From Symbiobacterium thermophilum (GTDB taxonomy: Bacteria; Bacillota; Sulfobacillia; DYFQ01): 64,000 bases of DNA. This document shows positions 15,974-24,435 of this stretch, piece by piece. The stretch covers positions 1 through 64,000 of the forward strand of contig DYFQ01000012.1 in assembly GCA_020725105.1 (NCBI GenBank). Reading direction: 5' to 3'. The notes beneath the pieces were generated by a model that was not told the DNA's origin, searched no databases, and saw only the letters and a program-made list of their open reading frames with translations. Every line of letters starts with the position of its first letter. Position 1 is the first letter of the stretch. A program made the position numbers and the translations under genes.

Positions 15974-17161
15974 ATGCCGAGGATAGTGGGACTCACCGGC
16001 GACGGCGCCGCCGCCGAGGCCATGCGGCAGATCGATCCCGACGTGGTGGCCGCCTACCCCATCACGCCCCAGACCGAGATCGTGGAGAGATTCGCCGAGT
16101 TCGTGGCCGAGGGTCTGGTGAACACCGAGTTCGTGGCGGTGGAGTCCGAGCACAGCGCGCTTTCGGCGTGCTGCGGCGCGGCCGCCGCCGGGGCCCGGGC
16201 CATCACCTGCACCTCGTCTCAGGGGCTGGCGCTCATGCACGAGATTCTTTACATCGCGGCGGGCAACCGCCTGCCCATGGTGCTCACCAACGTGAACCGG
16301 ACCCTGTCGGCGCCGCTCAACATCCACTGCGACCATTCCGACAGCATGGGCTCGCGGGACTCGGGCTGGATCCAGCTGTACTGCGAGAACGTGCAGGAGG
16401 TCTACGACACCGTCATCCAGGCCGTGCGCATCGCCGAACACCCCGAGGTCAACCTGCCGGTCATGCTCAACCTGGACGGGTTCGTGATCAGCCACTCCAT
16501 GCAGCCGGTGGAACTGATGGACGATGCGGCGGTCAAGGAGTTCGTCGGGCCCTTCCGGCCGGTGGTGGACCTCTTGGACTTCCAGAACCCCATCGCCCTG
16601 GGCGCCCTGGTGGCGCCGGAGTTCCAGTTCGAGCACAAGTACGCCCAGTGGCGGGCCATGGACTCGGCCCGCGGGGTGATCGGAGAGGTCGGGCGCGAGT
16701 TCGGCGAGGGCACCGGCCGGCACTACGGGCTGCTTGACCCGTACCGGCTGGACGACGCCGCGGTGGTCGTGGTGGTCATGGGCTCCGCCGCCGGGACGAG
16801 CCGGGCGGTGGTGGACGAGTTGCGGTCGAGCGGGGTCAGGGCAGGCCTGCTCAGGGTCAGGGCTTTCCGGCCGTTTCCGGCCGACGAGATCACCGCCGCC
16901 CTCGAGGGCAGGGAGGCAGTGGCCGTCCTGGACCGGGCCGGGACCCAGGGGGGTGAGGGGGGCCCCCTCTTCACCGAGGTCCGGGCGGCCCTCTACACGC
17001 GAGGCGTGTCTCTCCCGGTCCTGGGCTACATCTACGGCCTGGGGGGCCGCGACGTACCGCCCGCCTCGCTGCGGCGGGTGTTCGAGCACGTGCGGCGGGC
17101 GGCGGCGACGGGCAAGGTGGACCGGGCCGTCAACTACCTGGACCTGCGGGGGTGGAAGTGA
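15974..17161 (+). CDS. porA: 2-oxoacid:ferredoxin oxidoreductase alpha subunit (pyruvate synthase type)
   Basis: A 395-residue alpha subunit. Close to the N-terminus is AAYPITPQTEIVERFAEF, the pyruvate-oxidoreductase hallmark, and later APLNIHCDHSDSMGSRDSGW, also typical of PorA. The second half (from about residue 250) holds the domain with VVMGSAAGTSRAVVDELR and the CoA-side region. These motifs resemble pyruvate rather than 2-oxoglutarate or indolepyruvate enzymes, but they do not exclude another small 2-oxoacid such as glyoxylate. The stop overlaps the porB start (TGATG at 17159-17163). Confidence 0.92.
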   Translation: MPRIVGLTGDGAAAEAMRQIDPDVVAAYPITPQTEIVERFAEFVAEGLVNTEFVAVESEHSALSACCGAAAAGARAITCTSSQGLALMHEILYIAAGNRLPMVLTNVNRTLSAPLNIHCDHSDSMGSRDSGWIQLYCENVQEVYDTVIQAVRIAEHPEVNLPVMLNLDGFVISHSMQPVELMDDAAVKEFVGPFRPVVDLLDFQNPIALGALVAPEFQFEHKYAQWRAMDSARGVIGEVGREFGEGTGRHYGLLDPYRLDDAAVVVVVMGSAAGTSRAVVDELRSSGVRAGLLRVRAFRPFPADEITAALEGREAVAVLDRAGTQGGEGGPLFTEVRAALYTRGVSLPVLGYIYGLGGRDVPPASLRRVFEHVRRAAATGKVDRAVNYLDLRGWK

Positions 17162-18096
17162 TGGCGGTGAACCTGAAGAAGCTGGCCGGCCAGGGCTCGC
17201 CGCTGGCGCCGGGCCACCGGTTGTGCAGCGGCTGCGCGGCGCCCACCGTTGCCAAGCAAGCGCTTCTGGCGGCGGGGAAACCGGCCGTGGTCGTCCAGCC
17301 CACCGGTTGCCTGGAAATCTCGTCGGTGGTGTTCCCGTACTCCGCGTGGAGGACGCCCTACTACCACAACGCCTTTGAGAACGCCGCGGCCGTGGCTTCC
17401 GGCATCGAAGCAGCCCTGAAAGCGCGCCGACGGCGCGGCGACCTGCCGGCCGACCTGGACGTGGCCATCATCACCATCGGGGGTGACGGAGGGACTTACG
17501 ACATCGGTTTTCAGGCCCTGTCCGGGGCCCTGGAGCGGGGTCACCGCATACTCCACATCTGCTACGACAACGGGGCCTACATGAACACGGGCATCCAGCG
17601 CTCGGGGGCGACCCCCTTTGGCGCCTGGACCACCACCAGCCACGTGGGGCAGGCCCTCAAGGGCAAGCCGGAACGGCGCAAGGACCTGACGGCCATCGTG
17701 GCCGGCCACAATCCGGCCTACGTGGCCCAGGCCTCGCCCCACAATTTCAGGGACTTCATGCGCAAGGTCAAGAAGGCGGTGGACGCCGACGGTCCGTCCT
17801 TCATCAACGTCATCGCGCCCTGCTGGCGCGGCTGGCGTTTTCCCGAGGAGGAGACCATCGAGGTGGCCCGGCTGGCGGTGGACACCTGCTACTGGCCGCT
17901 GCTGGAGGTCCAGGACGGCAAGTGGACCCTGAACTACGTGCCGCGGAAGAAGAAGCCCCTGGCGGACTGGCTCAGGAAGCAGGGGCGCTTCTCCCACTTC
18001 TTCGAGCCCGGCAACGAGTGGATGCTGGAGCACCTGCAGGCCGAAGTGGACCGGCAGTGGGAGGAACTGCTGACCCGTGCCGGCGTGGAGCGGTGA
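17161..18096 (+). CDS. porB: 2-oxoacid:ferredoxin oxidoreductase beta (TPP-binding) subunit
   Basis: A 311-residue TPP- and Fe-S-binding beta subunit that carries out the decarboxylation. GHRLCSGCAAP and PTGCLEISS supply three of the four cluster cysteines, and IAPCWRGW the fourth. The TPP motif is GGDGGTYDIGFQALSGALER, with ICYDNGAYMNTGIQRSG coordinating the Mg/pyrophosphate. ATG 17161 follows GGGGGTGGAAG and overlaps the porA stop. With the fused gamma subunit, PorD and PorA this completes a four-domain-set enzyme. Confidence 0.93.
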   Translation: MAVNLKKLAGQGSPLAPGHRLCSGCAAPTVAKQALLAAGKPAVVVQPTGCLEISSVVFPYSAWRTPYYHNAFENAAAVASGIEAALKARRRRGDLPADLDVAIITIGGDGGTYDIGFQALSGALERGHRILHICYDNGAYMNTGIQRSGATPFGAWTTTSHVGQALKGKPERRKDLTAIVAGHNPAYVAQASPHNFRDFMRKVKKAVDADGPSFINVIAPCWRGWRFPEEETIEVARLAVDTCYWPLLEVQDGKWTLNYVPRKKKPLADWLRKQGRFSHFFEPGNEWMLEHLQAEVDRQWEELLTRAGVER

Positions 18097-18391
18097 ATCC
18101 GCGGAACGGCGGGGATGAATCTGGAGAAAGAGGAGGAATTTGCCATGAATCCGTCGAACATCCGTGTATTACAACCCGGTTTTGAAATGTGAAACTTGCG
18201 CGCCCGGGCGGACCAGGGGGGGAGCCAGCGGGACCGAGCCCCCACGAGCATTGAGCCCTGAAGGAGGTGATGCTTGCCCAGCGCGTTCAGACCAGCCTCA
18301 CAGGCACAGAGCGTCACGCGGTGATGAGATCAGAGGCGGGCTGTTCGTGGTGACTGGGTGGGTTCCCCTGGGAAGGAGGTAAGGTCAGGAA
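18097..18391. other. Intergenic region with repeated Shine-Dalgarno sequences and two very short frames
   Basis: Nearly 300 bases between porB and the transporter. AGGAGG (18131-18136) stands at ideal distance before ATG 18145, which opens a 15-codon frame (MNPSNIRVLQPGFEM). AAGGAGGTGATG (18261-18272) heads another tiny frame of 16-27 codons. A third AAGGAGGT near 18373 serves the transporter. The two short frames could be leader peptides or remains of lost genes. GTTT-N9-AAAC at 18179-18195 may be a second IclR site. Confidence 0.4.
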
Positions 18392-19864
18392 GTGAGCCTT
18401 CAGGCTAGAGAGGGCGACGAGGTGCGCATTGGTCACGGTCCACCCTGTACGATTGACGAGTTGCCTGCGCCCCCAGCCTACAACCGGGCCAACCTGATGC
18501 GGCTCGTGGGTCCCGGCGTGATCCTGCTCTCGCTGTCCATCGGCAGCGGCGAGTGGCTCATGGGACCCGCGTCCGCCGTCTCTTACGGGGCAGCCATCAT
18601 GTGGGTCGCCACCATCGGCATCGTCACCCAGGTCTTCTTCAACCTTCAGTGCACTCGCTACACCCTCTACACCGGCGAGCCCATCATGATCGGCTTTACC
18701 CGCCTGTGGCCGGGCCCCAAGCTGTGGACCCCGATGTGGGTGCTCCTCGCGTTCCTGTGCCTGGGCCCAGGCTGGGCGGTGGCGGCCGCGACGGCCGGCG
18801 GCGCCCTGATCCTCGGCCGCATGCCCGAGGCGGCCGACCGGCCCACGGTTCAGCTCATCGGGGGCCTGCTCTTCGCGTCGGTCATCCTCATCCTGATGTT
18901 CGGCGGCAAGATCCAGGCCATGCTGGAGAAGGTCAACAAGGTGCTGGTGGCCTTCATCTTCGCCAGCCTGATCCTGCTGGGGTTCATGGTGGCGTCTCCG
19001 GCCGTCTGGTGGGAGGTCTTCAGCGGCTTCTTCAAGTTTGGCTGGCTGCCGCCGGGCGAGATTGACTGGTTCCTGCTCGCCGGCCTGGCGGGATTCGCCG
19101 CGGCCGGCGGCATCTTCAACATGGCCGTTTCCAACTATTTCCGCGACAAGGGCTACGCCATGGGCGAGCGGGTCGGCTACATCCCCTCCCTCATCGGCGG
19201 CCGCGTTGTCCGGGTCTCACCGGTGGGCAAGGTGTTCCGGATCACCGCGGACAACGTAGAGCACTTCCGCACCTGGTGGAAGTACGTCATCGCCGACCAG
19301 GTCTGGGTCTGGGGCGCCGGGTGCTTCATCGGAATGTTCCTGTGCGTCCTGGTGGCGTATGCCGTCGTCCCCGTGGGCACCAAGGTGGGCGGCTGGGCCG
19401 TCGCCGCCATGCAGGCCGAGGGCGTGGCCAGGCTCATCGGGCCCCTCGGCTGGTACTGGGTGCTGTTCATCGGCTTCTGGGTCCTGTGGGGCACCCAGCT
19501 GTCGGTGTCCGACACCTTCGTCCGCCAGGTGACCGACCTGGTGTGGTATGCCAGCCCGCGGGTGCGCGATAGGTGGGCCAGGGAGGACATCCGCAAGCTC
19601 TACTACAGTATCCTCCTGCTGTTTACCATCTGGGCCTTCTACATGTTCAACAAGGGCGTGCCCCTGTTTCTCGTGGTGCTCGTGGCCAACATGGCCAACG
19701 TCGTCTTCTTCGTGGGCGGTCTTCAACTGCTGTTCATGAACAGGTTGTTGCCGAAGGAGATCAGGGGAGGCCTTCTGCACCAGCTTGGCGTGGTGGGCCT
19801 GGTCGCCTTCTACGGTATCTGGATGACGCTGGGCCTCGGTCGCGGCTTGTTCAAGCTGTGGTAA
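18392..19864 (+). CDS. Nramp-fold membrane transporter lacking the metal-binding motif
   Basis: A 490-residue polytopic membrane protein with about 11-12 transmembrane segments that aligns with the Nramp (SLC11) fold. Canonical Nramp proteins have DPGN in the first helix and a Met-containing metal site in helix 6. Here helix 1 reads GPGVILLSLSIGSGEWLMGP, with GSGEW where DPGN is expected, and helix 6 reads AAGGIFNMAVSNYFRDKG. The transition-metal site is therefore probably missing. It lies between the oxidoreductase operon and the 2-hydroxyacid oxidase, so it may carry a small organic acid or another solute; this is inference. GTG 18392 follows AAGGAGGT by 11 bases. Confidence 0.75.
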   Translation: MSLQAREGDEVRIGHGPPCTIDELPAPPAYNRANLMRLVGPGVILLSLSIGSGEWLMGPASAVSYGAAIMWVATIGIVTQVFFNLQCTRYTLYTGEPIMIGFTRLWPGPKLWTPMWVLLAFLCLGPGWAVAAATAGGALILGRMPEAADRPTVQLIGGLLFASVILILMFGGKIQAMLEKVNKVLVAFIFASLILLGFMVASPAVWWEVFSGFFKFGWLPPGEIDWFLLAGLAGFAAAGGIFNMAVSNYFRDKGYAMGERVGYIPSLIGGRVVRVSPVGKVFRITADNVEHFRTWWKYVIADQVWVWGAGCFIGMFLCVLVAYAVVPVGTKVGGWAVAAMQAEGVARLIGPLGWYWVLFIGFWVLWGTQLSVSDTFVRQVTDLVWYASPRVRDRWAREDIRKLYYSILLLFTIWAFYMFNKGVPLFLVVLVANMANVVFFVGGLQLLFMNRLLPKEIRGGLLHQLGVVGLVAFYGIWMTLGLGRGLFKLW

Positions 19865-19869
19865 GGGGA

Positions 19870-19904
19870 GCGCGGGGGCCGGCGCCACGGCGCCGGCCCC
19901 GCGC
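19870..19904 (+). terminator. Strong hairpin after the transporter gene
   Basis: GCGCGGGGGCCGGCGCC (19870-19886) pairs with GGCGCCGGCCCCGCGC (19889-19904) with one bulged G. It begins seven bases after the transporter stop codon (18392-19864). It lacks a T-run but is likely to end or attenuate the transcript before the glcDE gene. Confidence 0.5.
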
Positions 19905-19927
19905 CCTTCCCGGCCCCGGTAAAGTAC

Positions 19928-19956
19928 TTGCCCCCGCTCCCTGCCCGTGTTACCAT
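19928..19956 (+). promoter_or_regulatory. Possible promoter of glcDE-glcF
   Basis: TTGCCC (19928-19933) and TACCAT (19951-19956) with a 17-base spacer, 72 bases before the glcDE start and after the hairpin that closes the transporter unit. A moderate match only. Confidence 0.35.
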
Positions 19957-20027
19957 GAAGTCGCCGTGGAACGGATGTTCGCTCTCCAGGGAAGCCGCCC
20001 GGCTGCCGGACCGGAAGGGATGGCCGG

Positions 20028-22790
20028 ATGAAAGGTCGGCCGCTGGTCAGGGCGTTGGAGAAACTGGCGGGCCCCGGGAACGTGCTTTCCTCGCCGGTCA
20101 GCCTGGCCACCTATGGCTACGACGCCACGCTGCTGGAAGGACGGGCCGACGCGGTGGTCTTTCCCACCAGCACCGAGCAGGTGTCCGCCTTGCTCGCCTT
20201 CTGCCACCGGCACCGCGTTTCGGTGGTCCCCCGGGGCCACGGCACCAACCTGAGCGGCGGTTCGGTTCCCCAGGGCGGGGTGGTGATGGCCCTCACCCGC
20301 ATGAACCGCGTTCTCTCGGTGGATGCCCCCAACCGCCTGGCCGTCGTCCAGTGCGGCGTCATCAACCTGGACCTGCAGAAGGCGGCGGAGAGGGCGGGGT
20401 TGATGTACGCCCCCGACCCGGCGAGCCAGAAGGTGTGCTCCCTGGGGGGTAACGTGGCCGAGGGCGCCGGCGGCATGCGGGGCCTGAAGTACGGGGTGAC
20501 CAAGGATCACGTGATCGGGCTGAAGTTCGTTCTGGCGGACGGGGAGGTGTGCCAGGCCGGCGGAGGACTGCAGCCCGTGGCGCCGGTTCCCGACTGGACC
20601 GGGCTGCTGGTTGGCTCCGAGGGCACCCTCGGCGTGGTCACCGAGATCACCGTCCGGCTGATTCCCAGACCGCCGGCGGTCAAGACAATGCTGGCCGTGT
20701 TTGACCGCCTGGAGGACGCGACCGCCACCGTGTCGGCCATCGTGGCCCGGGGCATCGTGCCCACCACCCTGGAACTCATGGACCGCCCGGTCGTCGAGGC
20801 GGTGGAGGCCTACGTCCACGTGGGCCTGCCCACCGACGCCGAGGTGGTTCTGCTCATCGAGGTGGACGGGCTCGAGGCGGGTCTGGACCGCCAGGCCGAG
20901 GTGGTGCAGGACGTGTGCCGCGGGCAGGGTGCCCGCGAGGTGCGGCTGGCGCGGTCCGCCGCCGAGCGGGACCGGCTGTGGCTCGGCCGCCGCACCGCCA
21001 TCGGAGCCATTGCCCGCCTGGCTCCCTGCTACGATCTGGAGGACGTGACCGTACCGCGCAACAGGCTTACCGACATGGCCCGAGTGGTGAGGGAACTGTC
21101 GCAGAAGTACGACCTGACCATCGGGATTCTGGCCCACGCCGGCGACGGCAACCTTCACCCCCTGGTGCTGTTCGACGACCGCGACGCCGACGAGGTGAAC
21201 CGGATGATGGGCGCCCGGCGGGAGCTATTCCGCCGCGCCCTTGACCTGGGCGGTACGCTCACCGGGGAGCACGGGATCGGCCTTTTGAAGAAAGAGTTCA
21301 TGCCCTGGCTCTTCTCGCCGCGGGAACTGCGAACCATGGACCACGTGAAGGCTGCCTTCGATCCGGCGGGAGTGCTGAACCCCGGGAAGGTGCTCGGAGA
21401 GGGGTCTGCACCGAAACAACCTGAGCGGTCCCCGGACGCCGCGGCGCGGGATCGCCTGGTGTCGCGGCTGGAAGGGTTGCTTGGCCCCGCCGCCGTGGCG
21501 GCCGGGGACCAGCTTGACGGCGCTCCCGGACGGGTGCCCGACGTCTGGGCGGCACCGGCGGACGAACCGCAGCTCAGGGAGCTTCTGGGCTGGGCCACCC
21601 GGGAGCGGGTGCCGGTGTACCCCCGCGGCGGCGGTACCCGCTGGGCGGAGGCGTTCCGGCCGTTCAGGGGCGGCGTCGGACTGGACCTGCGGCGGCTGGA
21701 TCGCATGGAGGACCTGGACGCCGACAACCTCACCGTGGTGGCGGGGGCCGGGATGACCCACGAGACCCTTCAGCGGGCGCTGGCTGCGCACCGGCTCTTT
21801 TGGCCCTCGGAGACGGCCTGGCCCCAACGCTCGACCCTGGGTGGCGAGGTGGCCACCGACGCGTCGGGGCCGCGCAGGTACGGCTGGGGATCGGTGCGCT
21901 CCCACCTCCTGGGCTGCCGGGTCGTGTTTCCCGACGGGTCAGGCGGACTCTTCGGCGGCAAGCAGGTGAAGAACGTCTCCGGCTACGACGTTTCCCGGTT
22001 TCTCTGCGGCTCGTGGGGCTCACTGGGCGTCATCACCCAGGTAATCCTGAAGGTGAGGCCGCGCCCCGAGCGGTCACTGGTCAGGGTCTACGAGGGACCT
22101 GCCCGCGGCGTGCTGCGGGCGGCGGAAGAGGTAAGGCTGGGTCTGTTCGGCGCCGTGGCCATCGAGGTCCTGCTGGGCCAGGCTGTGGGCTGGTTCCACG
22201 GCCGGGCGTCGGGTCACCTTCCGTTCGACCAGGGCGTGTTGCTGGTGGGGCTGGAGGGCGCCGAGGAGGCGGTCGCCTGGCAGACGGCGCGGGCGGACAA
22301 GGTGGCGGCGGGGCAGGGTCTGACCCTCCGGCCCCAGGGCCCGGAGGCTCAGGGGGTCTGGAGGGCCCTCCGGGCCCTGCCGGACCTGGCCCGCCGGTCG
22401 GGCCTGGCCGTCTGGAACCTGGCGGTCCTGCCGGCTGACCTGGAGGGCTTGCTGGCCAGCCTGGCCGAGCCCGGCGCCGCCGCAGCCGGTGGCGCGCCCG
22501 GCGGCGCTGTGGTCGGTGTGGCGGCGCACGCCGGCAACGGTCACGCTCGCCTGTTCGTGACACCGGAGAATGGCGGGCCGCCGGAGGGCGGCCAGCTTGC
22601 CGAGGTCGGCGCCCGGGTCAGGACCAGGGGCGGCTGCCTGGCGCCCGAGGACGCCGTCCTGGCCGACAGCCCCTTTCGGGTACTGCCCGCCACGGGGTCG
22701 TTGGGTCCGGTATGGCAACGGCTCAAGAACGTGCTGGATCCCGCCGGCATCATGGGCCCCGCGGGACGGATAGGGGACAGGGCGGGATGA
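20028..22790 (+). CDS. GlcD-GlcE fusion, FAD-linked 2-hydroxyacid (glycolate/D-lactate) dehydrogenase
   Basis: A 920-residue fusion of the two FAD-binding subunits of glycolate oxidase. Residues 1-455 are GlcD: VVPRGHGTNLSGGSVPQGG and LGGNVAEGAGGMRGLKYGVT bind FAD, and the C-terminal cap holds HAGDGNLHPLVLFD, GGTLTGEHGIGLLKK and FDPAGVLNPGK. Residues 470-920 are GlcE-like: VPVYPRGGGTRW, STLGGEVATDASGPRRYGWG, NVSGYDVSRFLCGSWGSLG and a final LDPAGIMGP. ATG 20028 follows GGAAGGG. The stop overlaps the start of the glcF homologue (ATGA). The enzyme should oxidise a 2-hydroxyacid to a 2-oxoacid; glycolate and D-lactate are both possible. Confidence 0.88.
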   Translation: MKGRPLVRALEKLAGPGNVLSSPVSLATYGYDATLLEGRADAVVFPTSTEQVSALLAFCHRHRVSVVPRGHGTNLSGGSVPQGGVVMALTRMNRVLSVDAPNRLAVVQCGVINLDLQKAAERAGLMYAPDPASQKVCSLGGNVAEGAGGMRGLKYGVTKDHVIGLKFVLADGEVCQAGGGLQPVAPVPDWTGLLVGSEGTLGVVTEITVRLIPRPPAVKTMLAVFDRLEDATATVSAIVARGIVPTTLELMDRPVVEAVEAYVHVGLPTDAEVVLLIEVDGLEAGLDRQAEVVQDVCRGQGAREVRLARSAAERDRLWLGRRTAIGAIARLAPCYDLEDVTVPRNRLTDMARVVRELSQKYDLTIGILAHAGDGNLHPLVLFDDRDADEVNRMMGARRELFRRALDLGGTLTGEHGIGLLKKEFMPWLFSPRELRTMDHVKAAFDPAGVLNPGKVLGEGSAPKQPERSPDAAARDRLVSRLEGLLGPAAVAAGDQLDGAPGRVPDVWAAPADEPQLRELLGWATRERVPVYPRGGGTRWAEAFRPFRGGVGLDLRRLDRMEDLDADNLTVVAGAGMTHETLQRALAAHRLFWPSETAWPQRSTLGGEVATDASGPRRYGWGSVRSHLLGCRVVFPDGSGGLFGGKQVKNVSGYDVSRFLCGSWGSLGVITQVILKVRPRPERSLVRVYEGPARGVLRAAEEVRLGLFGAVAIEVLLGQAVGWFHGRASGHLPFDQGVLLVGLEGAEEAVAWQTARADKVAAGQGLTLRPQGPEAQGVWRALRALPDLARRSGLAVWNLAVLPADLEGLLASLAEPGAAAAGGAPGGAVVGVAAHAGNGHARLFVTPENGGPPEGGQLAEVGARVRTRGGCLAPEDAVLADSPFRVLPATGSLGPVWQRLKNVLDPAGIMGPAGRIGDRAG

Positions 22791-24220
22791 AGGGCCTGTC
22801 TGACGTCCTCGAAGAGATCGTCAGGTGCAACAAGTGCGGGTTCTGCCAGGAGGTCTGCCCCACCTACAAGGTGACCGGCCGCGAGTTTGACGCGGCCCGG
22901 GGCCGGAACCGGCTCTTGCGGCTGGTGGTGGACGGGCGCATGAGCCTGACCGCCAACCCCGAACTGGCAACCCATCTCTATTCCTGCCTGCTCTGCGGGG
23001 CCTGCGCCGCGGTCTGCCCGCCCGGCATTCCCACCCACCGCCTGGTGGAGGCTGCCAGGGCCGAGCTCACCCGGCGGGAGGGGCTGTCGCTGCTGAAGCG
23101 GATCGCGCTGCGCGGTGTGCTGCGGAGCCCGCGACGGGTCGCCGTCCCCGCCCGGCTGCTCCGGTTCTACCAGCGGTCCGGGCTGCGGTGGGTGGCCCGT
23201 CACACCGGGCTCCCGCGGCTGATAGGCTCCCTGGGGCAGCTTGAGGGGCTGGTGCCGAGCCTGCCGGCGGCCTCGCTGAGGGCGAGGTTACGGGCGCGCC
23301 CAGGGGGAGCCCCGGGACCGGGCCTGGACTACGCCAGCCCGCCGGAGGCTCTTGACCGGCCCCGGCGCGCCCGCGTCGCCTACTTCCTCGGTTGTGTGAC
23401 CGACAACCTTTTCCCGCCCGTCGGCGAGGCCGTGGTGGCGGTCCTCGAGCGCAACGGGTATGAGGTCGTGGTCCCGGCCAACATGTGCTGCGGGGTGGCC
23501 CAGCGGGCCTACGGGGACCACGCCTCCGCCGCCGAGCTGGCCCGGCAGAACCTGGCCCTTCTGGCGGCCAGCGGGGCGGAATTTGTGGTGTCTGACTGCG
23601 CCACGTGCGCCCATACCCTCAAGGAGTACCCCGAACTGTTGAGGGACGATCCGGACTCCGGCCAGGCGGCCACAAGAGTTGCCACGAAGGTGCGGGAGGC
23701 CAGCCAGTTGCTGGCCGACGAAGGGTTTGAGGCGCCCGAGGGAGGGGTCGACGCGACCGTTACCTATCACGACCCCTGCCATCTGAGCCGGGGCCTGGGA
23801 GTCCGCGCCCAGCCGCGCGCCGTGCTCAAGAGCATCCCCGGTCTCAAGCTGGAGGAACTGCCCGAGGCCGACTGGTGCTGCGGCGGAGCGGGTTCCTACA
23901 ACCTGACCAACCGCCGGCTGTCGGGCGGTATCCTCGACCGCAAGGTGGAGAACTTCCGCAAGACCGGAGCCACCCTGATGGCCGCCGCGTGTCCAGCCTG
24001 CCTGCTGCAACTGGGATTCGGCTTACGGCAGGCCGGTGTGGAGGGCCGGGTGGTCCACCCGGTCCAGGTGCTCTACCGTGCGTACAGCTCGCGACGCGGC
24101 TCCAGCTGTGGTGACGCTGTGGCAGCCAGGGGCTTGGGAATCGCTGCCGGAACCTCGTGGCGAGCAACCGGGAGACGACATGGCGGACATATCTCGGCCC
24201 GAGAGGACCGAAGGCGCTAG
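22787..24220 (+). CDS. GlcF-like iron-sulfur subunit of 2-hydroxyacid oxidase
   Basis: A 477-residue Fe-S subunit that takes electrons from the GlcDE flavoprotein. Two [4Fe-4S] motifs at the N-terminus, CNKCGFCQEVCPTYK (about residues 14-28) and CLLCGACAAVCPPG (about 69-82), are followed by two CCG domains: ANMCCGVAQ with DCATCAH, and YHDPCHLSRG with ADWCCGGAG and ACPACLLQ. ATG 22787 overlaps the stop of the preceding gene. The last 40 residues after YRAYSSRR are low-complexity and may be a run-on. It ends in CTAG, which also provides the stop of the convergent 72-residue gene. Confidence 0.88.
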   Translation: MKGLSDVLEEIVRCNKCGFCQEVCPTYKVTGREFDAARGRNRLLRLVVDGRMSLTANPELATHLYSCLLCGACAAVCPPGIPTHRLVEAARAELTRREGLSLLKRIALRGVLRSPRRVAVPARLLRFYQRSGLRWVARHTGLPRLIGSLGQLEGLVPSLPAASLRARLRARPGGAPGPGLDYASPPEALDRPRRARVAYFLGCVTDNLFPPVGEAVVAVLERNGYEVVVPANMCCGVAQRAYGDHASAAELARQNLALLAASGAEFVVSDCATCAHTLKEYPELLRDDPDSGQAATRVATKVREASQLLADEGFEAPEGGVDATVTYHDPCHLSRGLGVRAQPRAVLKSIPGLKLEELPEADWCCGGAGSYNLTNRRLSGGILDRKVENFRKTGATLMAAACPACLLQLGFGLRQAGVEGRVVHPVQVLYRAYSSRRGSSCGDAVAARGLGIAAGTSWRATGRRHGGHISAREDRRR

Positions 24221-24435
24221 CCCCTCTCGTGGCGATGCCCGTAGTGCTTGGTGATGGACTCCACCTCGTCACCGTCGATGACGTACTGGGCCTGCGGTGT
24301 GTTCAGCCGGATTACCCGGGCTTCGGTGTCGAACTCGGTGTCGCCCAGGTGAATCTCGTAGCGGTCGCCCGCCTCGGTGGTGATGATCAACTCGCCCCAG
24401 GCTTCCAGCTCGGCACGGACCATCTCCATCTTCAT
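24217..24435 (-). CDS. Uncharacterised 72-residue protein
   Basis: I do not recognise this gene. It encodes 72 residues, acidic, predicted mostly beta-strand (ELIITTEAGDRYEIHLGD, then ARVIRLNTPQAQYVIDG) with a charged His-rich end (HYGHRHERG). On the minus strand GAGGGGAG precedes the ATG by about nine bases, so it is probably translated. It converges on the glcF homologue, sharing its CTAG stop, and diverges from the promoter and riboswitch at 24603-24758. Confidence 0.6.
   Translation of the reverse strand: MKMEMVRAELEAWGELIITTEAGDRYEIHLGDTEFDTEARVIRLNTPQAQYVIDGDEVESITKHYGHRHERG

Noticed and set aside
19217-21158. Long minus-strand frames (His/Gln/Pro-rich) opposite the transporter and glcDE
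   Set aside because: Low-complexity antisense of GC-rich coding DNA; no motifs and no start signals.
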